DNA of 12,406 bases, taken from NCBI GenBank assembly GCA_035542815.1, contig DATKKS010000052.1:1-12406 (forward strand), in the 5' to 3' direction. The notes below the pieces were generated by a model, which was not told where the DNA came from, made no database searches, and saw nothing but the letters and a program-made list of their open reading frames with translations. Shown one piece after another: positions 1 through 9,109 of this stretch. The translations under genes were made by a program, and so were the position numbers. Numbering within the stretch: position 1 is the stretch's first letter; the number at the start of each line of letters is the position of its first letter. The DNA comes from JACRLI01 sp035542815. GTDB taxonomy: Bacteria > Eisenbacteria > RBG-16-71-46 > JACRLI01.

Positions 1-258
1 GTCCGGGTCCAGCAGCCGCGGTTCGAAGCCGAGCGCCTGCAGGCGGGCCAGCTCCGCGTCCTCGCCCAGCACCCGGGCCAGGTGGCCGGGGCGCACGTAG
101 GCCACGTCGAAGCCGCCCCGGAGCAGCGCCTGGTACGCCCCGGGGGCGTTCAGCGGCACCTCCCAGAGGCGCACTGCCGCCCGGCATGGGCGGGCCAACG
201 CGCCGCCCAGAAGGCACAGGATCAGCAGGGCTGGAAGGGCACGCCCTGAATTGGACAT
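1..258 (-). CDS. N-terminal fragment of an exported protein of unknown function (runs off the window)
   Basis: An 86-codon open frame begins at the ATG at 258 and continues past the left edge, so only the N-terminus is visible. Residues 1-27 (MSNSGRALPALLILCLLGGA then LARPCRA) have a short polar start, a leucine-rich core and an A-x-A-like end, which is a Sec signal peptide with likely cleavage after about residue 27. The mature start (AVRLWEVPLNAPGAYQALL, then FDVAYVRPGHLARVL and RLQALGFEPRLLD) has the 'residue-by-residue ruler' look of propeptides and N-terminal segments in secreted peptidases of GC-rich uncultured bacteria, for example M14 carboxypeptidases. That assignment is my inference from pattern memory and is weak. 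No catalytic motif lies within the fragment. The ribosome-binding site is poor (GGGATCCGCC before ATG). A TGGTATACT extended -10 lies about 50 bp upstream, giving a leader of about 45 nt. Confidence 0.7.
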   Translation of the reverse strand, partial: MSNSGRALPALLILCLLGGALARPCRAAVRLWEVPLNAPGAYQALLRGGFDVAYVRPGHLARVLGEDAELARLQALGFEPRLLDPD

Positions 259-308
259 GGCGGATCCCGGGCTAGGGGCCAAGGGCCAGGGTTGTCGCTC
301 TCCCAATG

Positions 309-317
309 AGTATACCA
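309..317 (-). promoter_or_regulatory. Extended -10 promoter for the exported-protein gene at 1-258
   Basis: Read on the minus strand this is TGGTATACT: a TATACT hexamer (314 down to 309) preceded by TG-N, the extended -10 configuration of sigma70-type promoters. Transcription would start near 302, about 45 nt before the ATG at 258. The expected -35 position is GC-rich and shows no TTGACA-like hexamer, which extended -10 promoters tolerate. The same nine bases occur in the plus-strand promoter at 495-522. Confidence 0.45.
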
Positions 318-494
318 TCGTTGCCGCGTCCGGCGCCCGCCGCCCCGAGGTCCCGAAGGCGGCGCGGGCTGGCAGCCGCCGGGCTTCCCGGGGGTTCTGC
401 AAGGTCCCGATCGTGACCTGAAGATGCTGGAATGTGACACATTATGTCAGTGCGTCAGACGGCTGAAAGCACCCGACGGAGGTCGAGAAACAGC
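318..494. other. Divergent intergenic regulatory region, no gene seen
   Basis: This stretch separates the minus-strand promoter at 309-317 from the plus-strand promoter at 495-522. I see no credible coding frame. From about 420 onward the base composition is clearly richer in A and T than the surrounding coding DNA, as expected of a regulatory segment. It contains the inverted repeat at 435-449 (separate entry) and several GTCAG motifs between 446 and 470. A weak minus-strand CATAAT (446 to 441) is also present, with only a poor TTTCAG 16 bp upstream. Confidence 0.4.
435..449. promoter_or_regulatory. Inverted repeat TGACA-N5-TGTCA, candidate operator
   Basis: TGACACATTATGTCA has perfect 5-bp arms around a 5-bp AT-rich centre. 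It lies about 45 bp upstream of the -35 box at 495 and about 120 bp upstream of the minus-strand promoter at 309-317, a position suited to a dimeric regulator acting on either unit. It does not match the full CRP (TGTGA-N6-TCACA) or FNR (TTGAT-N4-ATCAA) consensus, so I cannot name the regulator. Confidence 0.3.
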
Positions 495-522
495 TTGACT
501 CCGGCCGCCAGCGTGGTATACT
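495..522 (+). promoter_or_regulatory. Sigma70-type promoter of the candidate small RNA
   Basis: The -35 box TTGACT (495-500) and the -10 box TATACT (517-522) are separated by 16 bp, and TGG at 514-516 gives an extended -10. This is the best-matching housekeeping promoter in the window and it points rightward, antisense to the gene at 720-1307. The predicted start of transcription is around 528-530. No gene on the plus strand follows for almost 3 kb, but an intrinsic terminator occurs at 618-649. Confidence 0.65.
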
Positions 523-528
523 TCGGTA

Positions 529-649
529 TCGTCGATGGCGGGAATTTTCTGGTCCGTCAGTAGACCCTGATCTCGAAAAAAGATGCCGGACGACAAGCGG
601 CCAGCGTCCGGCGTCCTGGTGGGTTGCGCAAGCGACCCACCTTTTTTTT
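529..649 (+). ncRNA. Candidate small structured RNA, about 120 nt
   Basis: The unit is bounded by a strong promoter on the left and an intrinsic terminator on the right. Between them the transcript can fold into at least two solid hairpins. The first pairs 582-592 with 605-615 (11 bp, one G-U, 12-nt loop ACAAGCGGCCAG). The second is the terminator hairpin 618-641. The 5' part is AT-richer and offers only short alternative stems: GGTC 551-554 with GACC 563-566, or TCAG 557-560 with CTGA 567-570, and ATCT 570-573 with AGAT 581-584 around an A-rich loop. The only plus-strand frame starts at 583, lacks a good ribosome-binding site and runs through the terminator, so coding is unlikely. I compared it by eye with 6S, SRP RNA, tmRNA and the common riboswitches and saw no match. 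It could instead be a leader or attenuator remnant. The ends are estimates from the promoter and the T-run. Confidence 0.5.
618..649 (+). terminator. Rho-independent terminator of the candidate small RNA
   Basis: A 10-bp stem, GGTGGGTTGC (618-627) with GCGACCCACC (632-641), contains one G-U pair and closes on a GCAA tetraloop (GNRA type). Eight T residues follow directly (642-649). This is a textbook intrinsic terminator and the strongest one in the window. It works only in the plus direction: on the minus strand the A-run precedes the hairpin, so it does not serve the minus-strand gene ending at 720. Confidence 0.85.
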
Positions 650-719
650 GGGCCCCGCTTCTGGGTTTCCCGAGCCTCGCGTTGCCCCGCGCCTGGGCTA
701 CCCCGCGCCTCGCCGCCGA

Positions 720-1307
720 TCACGAGTTGCGCCCGCCCGCGCGGCCTCCGGCAACCGGCTCCTCGCGGAGCCGCACGTAGCGGAACTCGTCCATGGTCAC
801 CCCGGCCTTGGTCGCGTGCTGGCGCAGGCGCGCCTCCAGCGTGTACCCGGCCTTCTCCAGCACCCGGCACGAGGCCGGGTTCCACTCCAGCACCCCCGCC
901 TGGATGCGCGCCAGGTCCAGGTGCTCGAAGGCCCACGCGGTCAGCGCGCACACCGCCGCGGTGACGATGCCCCGGCCCCAGTGGGCCTCGCCCAGCCAGT
1001 AGCCCAGCTCCGCCGAGCGCCGGTGGATGTCGCTGCCGGGCAGCATCCCGATGCCGCCCACGGCCTCGCCGGCGATGGCGATGGCGAACTGCACGCCGGC
1101 CTCTCCGGCGCGGGCGCGCGCGATCCACTGCTGCGCGTCCTGGATCCGGTAGGGATTCGGGAAGCGGTCGGTGAGGTTGCGGGCCACATTGGGGTTGTTG
1201 GCGTGGCGCACCAGGGAGCGTGCGTCGCCCGCGCGCCACGAGCGCACCTCGCACCCGGTGTGGCCGGGGAGCGGGAGGCTCACGCGACCCGTGGACGGCG
1301 CGCTCAC
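720..1307 (-). CDS. GNAT-family N-acetyltransferase (RimJ/RimL-like)
   Basis: A 195-aa protein of the Acetyltransf_3 type, predicted to move an acetyl group from acetyl-CoA to an amine, either a protein N-terminus or a small molecule; the substrate cannot be read from sequence. The acetyl-CoA pyrophosphate loop is at about residues 104-118 (LGYWLGEAHWGRGIVTAA spans 101-118). The family's C-terminal N-x-A-S...KAGY element is at 143-155 (NPASCRVLEKAGY). The N-terminal strand and the ARNLTDRFPNPY segment are also typical. I chose the GTG at 1307 because GTGA overlaps the TGA stop of the upstream quinone reductase by 4 bp, which suggests translational coupling; an in-frame GTG at 1283 is the alternative. 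It is the last gene of the minus-strand run from 3315, and I see no clear terminator after it. Confidence 0.85.
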   Translation of the reverse strand: MSAPSTGRVSLPLPGHTGCEVRSWRAGDARSLVRHANNPNVARNLTDRFPNPYRIQDAQQWIARARAGEAGVQFAIAIAGEAVGGIGMLPGSDIHRRSAELGYWLGEAHWGRGIVTAAVCALTAWAFEHLDLARIQAGVLEWNPASCRVLEKAGYTLEARLRQHATKAGVTMDEFRYVRLREEPVAGGRAGGRNS

Positions 1308-2266
1308 GGCAGCAGCACGATCTTGCCGCGGTGTCCCGCCGCCAGCACCTCGCGGTGGGCCCGGGGAGCCTCGGCCAGCGGCAGTTCCAGGGCCACCACC
1401 GGCCTCAGCGTGCCGTTCTCCAGCCCCGCGTGCAGGGCCGCGTGGAGCGCGGCCCGCTCCGGCGGCGGAATGGGGTTGAGCAGCATCATCCCGGTGACCG
1501 TGGCGTCGCGGGCCATGAGGTCGCGGGGGTTGATCTCCACCGTGCCGCGGCTCCCGATCACCACCACCCGCCCGCCCGGGGCCAGCGCGGTGAGGTCCCC
1601 GCCCAGGTTGACGTTGGCCAGCATCTCGAGGATCAGGTCCGCGCCGCGCCCGCCGGTGAGGACTTTCAGTTGCTCCAGGTAGTCGGGGGCGCCGTGGTCC
1701 AGCGCGTGGTGCGCGCCCTCGGCCAGCACCAGCTTGCGGCCGGCCGGCGTGCCGGCCGTGCCGATCACGCGCAGGCCGGCGGCCCGCGCCATCTGCACCG
1801 CGGCGGTCCCCACGCCGCCGCTGGCCCCGTGCACCAGCACCGCCTCGCCGCCCACCGCGTGCGCGCGCTGGAAGAGCGCCCGGTAGGCCGTGGCGTACGG
1901 CACGTACACGCCGGCGCCCTGCGGGAAGCTCACCCGCTCCGGCAGCGGGTGCACCTGGGCCTCCTCGCACAGCGCCTGCTCCGCGTAGGTGCCGCTCACC
2001 GAGCCGGCGGTGTACACGCGGTCTCCGGGGCGGACCCGGGTGACGCCGGCGCCGGCGGCCTCCACCGTGCCGGCGGCGTCCAGCCCCGGGGTGTACGGGA
2101 TCTTGAGCCCGCTGTAGTTCCCGGAGCGGACGTAGGTGTCCACCGGGTTCACCCCGGCGGCCCGCACCCGGACCACCACCTGGCCCGGTCCCGGGGCGAG
2201 CCCCGGCACCTCCTCGAGGCGCATCACCTCGGGGCCCCCGGCCTGCTGGACTCGGATGGCCTTCAC
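1304..2266 (-). CDS. qor: NADPH:quinone oxidoreductase, zeta-crystallin type
   Basis: A 320-aa cytosolic medium-chain reductase that uses NADPH to reduce quinones by one electron or reactive enones. The nucleotide-binding turn HGASGGVGTAAVQ is at 146-158 and the conserved NPVDTYVRSGNY is at 40-51. The catalytic zinc ligands of alcohol dehydrogenases are absent (PGLDAAG where GHE would be), which places it in the zinc-free branch. LANVNLGGDL at 216-225 and VVIGSRGTVEINPRD at 235-249 are close to animal zeta-crystallin (CRYZ) as I remember it. The start is a GTG at 2266, preceded by AGGAGG at good spacing; there is no better ATG. The length matches the family (320-330 aa). It follows the exported hypothetical gene by 62 bp and overlaps the GNAT gene by 4 bp, so a single operon is likely. 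The physiological substrate is unknown. Confidence 0.93.
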   Translation of the reverse strand: MKAIRVQQAGGPEVMRLEEVPGLAPGPGQVVVRVRAAGVNPVDTYVRSGNYSGLKIPYTPGLDAAGTVEAAGAGVTRVRPGDRVYTAGSVSGTYAEQALCEEAQVHPLPERVSFPQGAGVYVPYATAYRALFQRAHAVGGEAVLVHGASGGVGTAAVQMARAAGLRVIGTAGTPAGRKLVLAEGAHHALDHGAPDYLEQLKVLTGGRGADLILEMLANVNLGGDLTALAPGGRVVVIGSRGTVEINPRDLMARDATVTGMMLLNPIPPPERAALHAALHAGLENGTLRPVVALELPLAEAPRAHREVLAAGHRGKIVLLP

Positions 2267-2328
2267 GATGTCCTCCTGTGGCCGGGCCGGCCCGCGCCGT
2301 CCACCGACGGCGGGCGGCGCCGGCGGTT

Positions 2329-3315
2329 TCAGTTCACGGGCGCGGAGAGCCCCAGCTGGCGCAGGTACTGCTCGCCCCCCGGATCGTGCAGGTTCCAGTA
2401 GGGCAGGCGCGCGCTCCCGGTGAGTTCCCCGGCGTCGGTGCCGCCCAGGAGCCTCCGGGGCGGGCCGCCGCGGGCCGGCTCCCACGCCCAGCCCAGGATG
2501 CGGTGAGGGGCGCCCGCCTCCACCCAGAACCGGCCCTCGCGCTGCCCTGGCACCCGCACCACGTACAGCCAGGCCCGAAAGCCCCCGGCCGGGACGCGCA
2601 CCGTCTGCGGCGCCGCCAGCCGCTCGATCTCCGCCGTGCCCCAGGCGGGGCGGGCGTGCGTGAGTCGGGCGTAGAAGGGGCTGGGCAGGAACGCCACCGA
2701 CCGCCGGGCGCCGGGGCCCAGAAATGGCCCCCGCAGGCCCCGCAGCAGGATGAACAGGTCGTCCTCGGCCAGCCCGCCGCCGGGCAGCCCCAGGCGCGTG
2801 GCGCCGGACTCGCCCTCGAAGTAGCTGGAGAACCTGTCGGTCACCTCGCGCGTCCCGAACTGCATCTCGTCGTACACCTGCCCGCACCACTCGCTGCCGG
2901 AGAACGCCTCCTTCACCGGCGCGAAGTCCGCCGCCCGGACGAACAGCGAGATCATGGTGTGGTAGTCGTAGATCCCGGTCTGGAAGTGGCGCACGAGGTT
3001 GAGCTTCAGCACGTCCAGCACGTCGCCGGGCGCGCGCGACGGGTCGTCCAGCTTGACGTGCTTCGCGGCGCTGAACGGCTCGGTCACGTAGATGAGCACC
3101 GCCCGGCCGGAGCGCGGGTGCCCGTAGCGCTGGACGGTCAGGCGGTAGCCGTCCAGCTCCGCCCGGCCGTCGCGCCACACGGCGTCGAAGGGCGGGTCGG
3201 CGGCGCCGGGCGCGGCAGCCGCGCCGGGCCCGCCACCCCACGCGCCGCTGGCGGCCGAGCCGGCCAGGGCGGCGGCGCACATCAGGGCCCGAAAGGGCCG
3301 GAGAGCGGATTGCAT
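2329..3315 (-). CDS. Exported conserved hypothetical protein
   Basis: A 328-aa protein with a Sec signal peptide (MQSALRPFRALMCAAALAGS, likely cleaved near residues 27-37) followed by a glycine/alanine linker and a single globular domain. Recognisable blocks are WRDGRAELDGYRL (about 47-59), VLIYVTEPFS (73-82), LNLVRHFQTGIYDYHTMISL (105-124) and SEWCGQVYDE (141-150). I recall unnamed secreted proteins of Bacteroidota and Acidobacteriota with the same VTEPFS, TGIY and EWCG blocks, but no biochemical function is known to me and no catalytic set is obvious. The ATG at 3315 was chosen because it has GAGGAG about 8 nt upstream and starts the signal peptide; the open frame continues 54 codons further with no signal-like sequence. 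It is the first gene of the run with the quinone reductase and GNAT, and divergent from the methyltransferase at 3504. Confidence 0.8.
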   Translation of the reverse strand: MQSALRPFRALMCAAALAGSAASGAWGGGPGAAAAPGAADPPFDAVWRDGRAELDGYRLTVQRYGHPRSGRAVLIYVTEPFSAAKHVKLDDPSRAPGDVLDVLKLNLVRHFQTGIYDYHTMISLFVRAADFAPVKEAFSGSEWCGQVYDEMQFGTREVTDRFSSYFEGESGATRLGLPGGGLAEDDLFILLRGLRGPFLGPGARRSVAFLPSPFYARLTHARPAWGTAEIERLAAPQTVRVPAGGFRAWLYVVRVPGQREGRFWVEAGAPHRILGWAWEPARGGPPRRLLGGTDAGELTGSARLPYWNLHDPGGEQYLRQLGLSAPVN

Positions 3316-3503
3316 CGAGGTGCTCCTCAGACGACCGTGCGGCGTGCCGGGCGGCCCGCGCCGCCCGGGGCGAGACCCCCGCGGCGCCGGTCCCCGGAGC
3401 CGGGCACAGGCCATGGGTTGGATGCGCCGGAAACGGGCCGGGGGTCGGCGCTGGCGCAGCGCTGTCCGGAGAGGCATAATAGCTCCAACCTTCGAGGGGG
3501 ACC
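3316..3503. promoter_or_regulatory. Divergent intergenic region with a -10 box for the methyltransferase
   Basis: On the plus strand CATAAT at 3475-3480 is a good -10 hexamer. It would start transcription near 3487, 17 nt before the ATG at 3504. The -35 position (TGGCGC at 3452-3457) is weak. A GC hairpin with a 9-bp stem (3347-3355 with 3360-3368, loop CCGC) lies in what would be the leader of the minus-strand gene; such stems also arise by chance at this GC content. I see no convincing minus-strand promoter. Confidence 0.35.
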
Positions 3504-4490
3504 ATGAAGACCATCGAGGAACTCAACGACGCCATCCGCGCCTTCCAGGCCAGCCGGGTGCTGCTCACCGGAATCGAGTTGGACGTGTTCCAGGCCGTGG
3601 GCGCCGGAGCCACCTCCGCCGAGGTCGCGCAGCTGGCGCGCACCGACCCGCGCGCCACGGGGGTGCTGCTGGACGCGCTGGCGGCGCTGGGGCTCCTGAG
3701 CAAGCAGGGGGACGTCTACCACAACACCGAGGTGGCCGCGCGCCACCTCACCGCGGGCTCCCCGGAGGATGCGCGCGGCGCCTTCATGCACACCACCCAC
3801 CTGTGGCAGCGCTGGTCCTCGCTCACCCAGAGCGTGCGCACCGGCCGCCCCGCGCAGCCGCCCGAGGAGGGGGAGGGGCCGGGCGCGGAGGATGCCCGCA
3901 CCCGCGCCTTCATCTCGGCCATGCACCGCAACGCCCTGGAGCGCGCGCCGCACGTGATGCAGGTGGTGGACCTGGACGGCGTGCGCCGGATGCTGGACCT
4001 GGGCGGCGGCTCGGGCGCCTATTCCATCGTCTTCGCCCAGGCCAACCCGGGCCTGCGCTCGGAGCTGCTGGACCTGGCCTCGGTCCTGCCGCTGACTCGG
4101 GCCTACGTGCAGGCGGCCGGGCTCGCCGACCGGGTCGCCGCGCGCCCGGGCGACATCGCCCAGGAGAGCTACGGCTCGGGCTACGACCTGGTCTGGATCT
4201 CCCAGATCTGCCACATGTTCGGGGAGAGCGAGAACCGGGCGATGCTGCGCAAGGCGCACGCGGCACTGGAGCGGGGCGGCCGGGTGGTGATTCAGGACTT
4301 CATCCTGGACCCCGACCGCACCAGCCCGCCTCACGCGGCGCTGTTCGCGATCAACATGCTGGTGGGCACCACCCGCGGCACGGCCTACACCGAGGCGGAG
4401 TACGCCGCGTGGCTCGCGGACGCCGGCTTCTGCGGGGTGCGGCGCATTCCGCTGCCCGGGCCCAGCGACCTCATCGTGGCCCGGCGGTAG
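3504..4490 (+). CDS. SAM-dependent O-methyltransferase (class II, dimerisation plus Methyltransf_2 domains)
   Basis: A 328-aa cytosolic methyltransferase of the plant-type / acetylserotonin O-methyltransferase group. It would transfer a methyl group from S-adenosylmethionine to a hydroxyl of a small, probably aromatic, substrate. An N-terminal winged-helix dimerisation domain covers about residues 10-85 (ELDVFQAVGAGATSAEVAQL, then LGLLSKQGDVYHNTEVA). The Rossmann domain carries the SAM glycine motif LDLGGGSGAYS at 164-174 and the acidic residue of motif II near D190. The catalytic-base region is at 232-240 (ISQICHMFG), with His237 at the position of the conserved histidine. VVIQDFILD at 261-269 is the usual post-motif strand. 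GAGGGGG just before the ATG serves as the ribosome-binding site. No biosynthetic partner genes are adjacent, so the substrate is open. It stands alone, divergent from 2329-3315 and convergent with the glucosidase. Confidence 0.9.
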   Translation: MKTIEELNDAIRAFQASRVLLTGIELDVFQAVGAGATSAEVAQLARTDPRATGVLLDALAALGLLSKQGDVYHNTEVAARHLTAGSPEDARGAFMHTTHLWQRWSSLTQSVRTGRPAQPPEEGEGPGAEDARTRAFISAMHRNALERAPHVMQVVDLDGVRRMLDLGGGSGAYSIVFAQANPGLRSELLDLASVLPLTRAYVQAAGLADRVAARPGDIAQESYGSGYDLVWISQICHMFGESENRAMLRKAHAALERGGRVVIQDFILDPDRTSPPHAALFAINMLVGTTRGTAYTEAEYAAWLADAGFCGVRRIPLPGPSDLIVARR

Positions 4491-4495
4491 GTCGG

Positions 4496-4566
4496 CGGCG
4501 GGCGCACTGCCGAGCGCCCCCTACGTATGTGGCGCGCGAACCGGCGGGCGCACCGCCGTGCGCCCC

Positions 4567-4571
<5 letters not shown>
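4496..4571. repeat. Pair of REP-like hairpin repeats between convergent genes
   Basis: Two 30-bp direct copies, 4496-4525 and 4542-4571, match at 28 of 30 positions and are 16 bp apart. Each is a hairpin. In the second copy GGGCGCAC (4546-4553) pairs perfectly with GTGCGCCC (4558-4565) over a CGCC loop. In the first copy the same stem has one A-A mismatch (4506 and 4513). Each copy ends in CCCCCTACG, so on the minus strand each begins CGTAGGGGG. The CTA of the second copy is the TAG stop of the glucosidase gene (4567-4569). The arrangement, hairpin pairs at the 3' ends of convergent genes, is that of repetitive extragenic palindromes, and they may help end or stabilise both transcripts. Whether the family is dispersed in the genome cannot be seen here. 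Confidence 0.65.
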
Positions 4572-7256
<2,685 letters not shown>

Positions 7257-7260
<4 letters not shown>

Positions 7261-8378
7261 GCCAGCTCCACCACGGTCTTGATGCCGCCGGCGCGGCCCT
7301 GCAGCGCGTCCAGGCTGCCCTCCATGGGCACCCGCCGGGTGATGAGCCCGCGGGCCGCCCCGGGCCAGCGCTCCACGAACCGCGCCAGGTCCCGGACCGC
7401 GGCGTCGTAGGCGGCGCGCCCGGCGTTCACCGTCCCCAGGACCACCTGGTTGCGCAGCACCAGGTCGCGCATCACGGTGTCGGTGTCCAGCTCCACCGAG
7501 CCGCGGCGCCCCGGCACCCCGGTGAACACGAAAATGCCGTTCGCGCCCAGGGCCGTGAGCACCTCGAAGGCCACGCGCGAGGCCCCGGTGGCCTCGTACA
7601 CCAGGTCGATGTTCCCCACCCGCGCGGGCAGCTCGGTCACCGGGACGCTCTCCGCGGGGACGCCGGTCACGCCGATGGACTCCGCCAGCGCTCCGCGGCC
7701 CTCGGCCTCCAGCCCCAGCGAGTACAGGAACGTGCGGTAGCCGGCCGCCCGGAGCACCATGGCCCCCAGCAGCCCCACCGGTCCGGCCCCCAGCACCACC
7801 GCGGTGCGGGTCCGGTCGGGCTCCAGGCCGCGGCCGTGGCGGCACTCCCACGGCAGGCGGTCCTGGACCTCCCACACCTGCGCCAGCGCCTTCTCGGCGA
7901 TGGTGAGGGGCTCGGTCAGCACCCCCACCTCGCGGAGCGCCGCCGGCACCGGCACCATGTAGCGCTCCTCGTCCACGACCTCCGCGGTCAGGTAGCCGTG
8001 GGCGCCGTTGATGCCGCGCTCGGTGAACTCCCCGGTGGAGCAGAAGTCCTGGCGCCCGGCGCGGCAAGCCAGACAGTCCGGACGCGCGCACGGCCGGCGC
8101 ACCATGGGCACCACCAGGTCGCCCGGCTTTACCCGCGTGACCTGCGCGCCCACCTCCACCACCTGGCCCAGCGATTCGTGGCCCAGCACCAGGTACTCGC
8201 TGCCGGCGGGGGGCGTGCCGTACTGGAACGAGCAGATCTCGCGGTCGGTGCCGCAGATGCCCGCCTCCAGCATGCGCAGCCGGACCTGGGTGGGCGAAGA
8301 AAATTCCGGCGCCGGGTGGTCGATCAGACGGACCTCCCGGCGCGCGGGAAACACGGCGACTGCCTGCATCGAACTCAT
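7257..8378 (-). CDS. gdh: Zinc-dependent glucose 1-dehydrogenase (archaeal-type medium-chain family)
   Basis: A 373-aa medium-chain dehydrogenase that oxidises glucose (often also galactose) to the lactone with NAD(P)+. Catalytic zinc ligands are Cys42 (GICGTDREI), His67-Glu68 (GHE) and Glu156 (LTEPLT). Structural zinc cysteines are at 97, 102, 105 and 113 (CARPDCLACRAGRQDFC). The dinucleotide loop GAGPVG is at 197-202. GICGTDRE, VPMVRRPC, GRQDFCSTGEFTERGI and TEPLTIAEKA are hallmarks of the Sulfolobus/Thermoplasma glucose dehydrogenase family (about 360 aa) rather than ordinary alcohol dehydrogenases. The ATG at 8378 has GGGAGAG 6-7 nt upstream and starts the family N-terminus; an ATG at 8369 (MQAVAVF) is possible, while longer frames read promoter DNA. 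It is the first gene of a two-gene unit with the glucosidase. Confidence 0.9.
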
Positions 8379-8412
8379 GGCCGACTCTCCCACGGGGCCG
8401 GCGGCCGGAGGG

Positions 8413-8437
8413 AGTATACACCGGGGGGAGCCCCCGG
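8413..8437 (-). promoter_or_regulatory. -10 box and overlapping palindrome upstream of the glucose dehydrogenase
   Basis: On the minus strand TATACT (8418 to 8413) lies about 35 bp before the ATG at 8378 and would start transcription near 8406. Immediately upstream is a 17-bp palindrome, CCGGGGG-N3-CCCCCGG (8421-8437), which fills nearly the whole spacer between -10 and any -35. No clear -35 hexamer is present. The palindrome may be an operator for a regulator that binds between the boxes, or a GC hairpin ending the transcript of the upstream gene; it has no U-tract. Confidence 0.35.
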
Positions 8438-8474
8438 CCAGTGCCGGAAGCTCCACCCTCGGGGCCGGGCGCGC

Positions 8475-9095
8475 TCAGAAGGAGCGCTGCACCGCCAGGC
8501 GCAGCGGCTGCGCCGGTGCCAGCGGCGCGCAGGCGTGCACGTCAACGCGGGCGGTCCACTGGCCGTTCTCGCGGATCGGCAGGTACGTGCCGGACGACGA
8601 GCCGAGGACCAGTCCGACGATCAGGCCCACTGTCGCGCCCCCCCACACCAGCCAGGCATCCCCGCTGGCCTCGCCGGCGAGGTCCCCGATGGCCTCTTCG
8701 AGGGTCCCGGCGGAGTGGGTGCGGGGCTTGACCGCCATGATCAGCATCCCGGCTGCCAGCCCGGCCCCGGCGCCGATGAGCGCGCCTCGGCCGCCGTGGT
8801 CGCCGGTGCGCACCTCCAGGTAGGTCACCTCCTGGGCCGGGAGTTCCCTGGATATGGGCGGCAGCCCGGGGGTGGTGGGCTCCGAGAAGGACACCTGCTG
8901 CGCGGTCACCGTGACATCGGAGATCCCGGTCAGGACCGAGTCTCCGCGGGCGATCAGGCGCACGTGGGAGAAGTGGCCGGGCAGGTGCAGGCGCGCTTCC
9001 GGGGCGGGCCCGGCCGGAGCCTGCGCCCCCGCGGGCCCGCCCGCCGCGCTGCCCGCGAGGACGAGGATCGCGGCGCCCAACAGGGTCTTTCTCAT
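8475..9095 (-). CDS. Small exported glycine-rich protein of unknown function
   Basis: A 206-aa protein. Residues 1-24 are a signal peptide (MRKTLLGAAILVLAGSAAGG, then PAGAQ, likely cut after AGA). The mature part has a beta-rich segment of about 35-97 (LHLPGHFSHVRLIARGDSVL, then VTVTAQQVSF and VTYLEVRTG). It then has two glycine/alanine-rich hydrophobic stretches at 101-122 (GGRGALIGAGAGLAAGMLIM) and 148-168 (WLVWGGATVGLIVGLVLGSS), separated by an acidic helix. The C-terminus, LRLAVQRSF, ends in phenylalanine like many outer-membrane proteins, but the whole is too short for a standard barrel. I recognise no family. The ATG at 9095 has GAGGAG upstream. It follows the lipoprotein gene by 82 bp with two very stable hairpins between them. 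Confidence 0.7.
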   Translation of the reverse strand: MRKTLLGAAILVLAGSAAGGPAGAQAPAGPAPEARLHLPGHFSHVRLIARGDSVLTGISDVTVTAQQVSFSEPTTPGLPPISRELPAQEVTYLEVRTGDHGGRGALIGAGAGLAAGMLIMAVKPRTHSAGTLEEAIGDLAGEASGDAWLVWGGATVGLIVGLVLGSSSGTYLPIRENGQWTARVDVHACAPLAPAQPLRLAVQRSF

Positions 9096-9109
9096 GGCGG
9101 TCTCCTCGG

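Noticed and set aside
583..780. Plus-strand 65-codon frame starting inside the candidate RNA
   Set aside because: It would need translation through the terminator hairpin and T-run, has no proper ribosome-binding site and shows no conserved character.
442..1254. Minus-strand frame overlapping the GNAT gene and the candidate RNA
   Set aside because: It is a shadow frame of the acetyltransferase that reads through the antisense of the terminator. It is Arg/Pro/Gly-rich and has no family features.
3347..3368. GC hairpin upstream of the exported hypothetical gene as a riboswitch or attenuator
   Set aside because: It is one 9-bp GC stem with no conserved loop, no U-tract and no second structural element. 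At this base composition chance stems are frequent.
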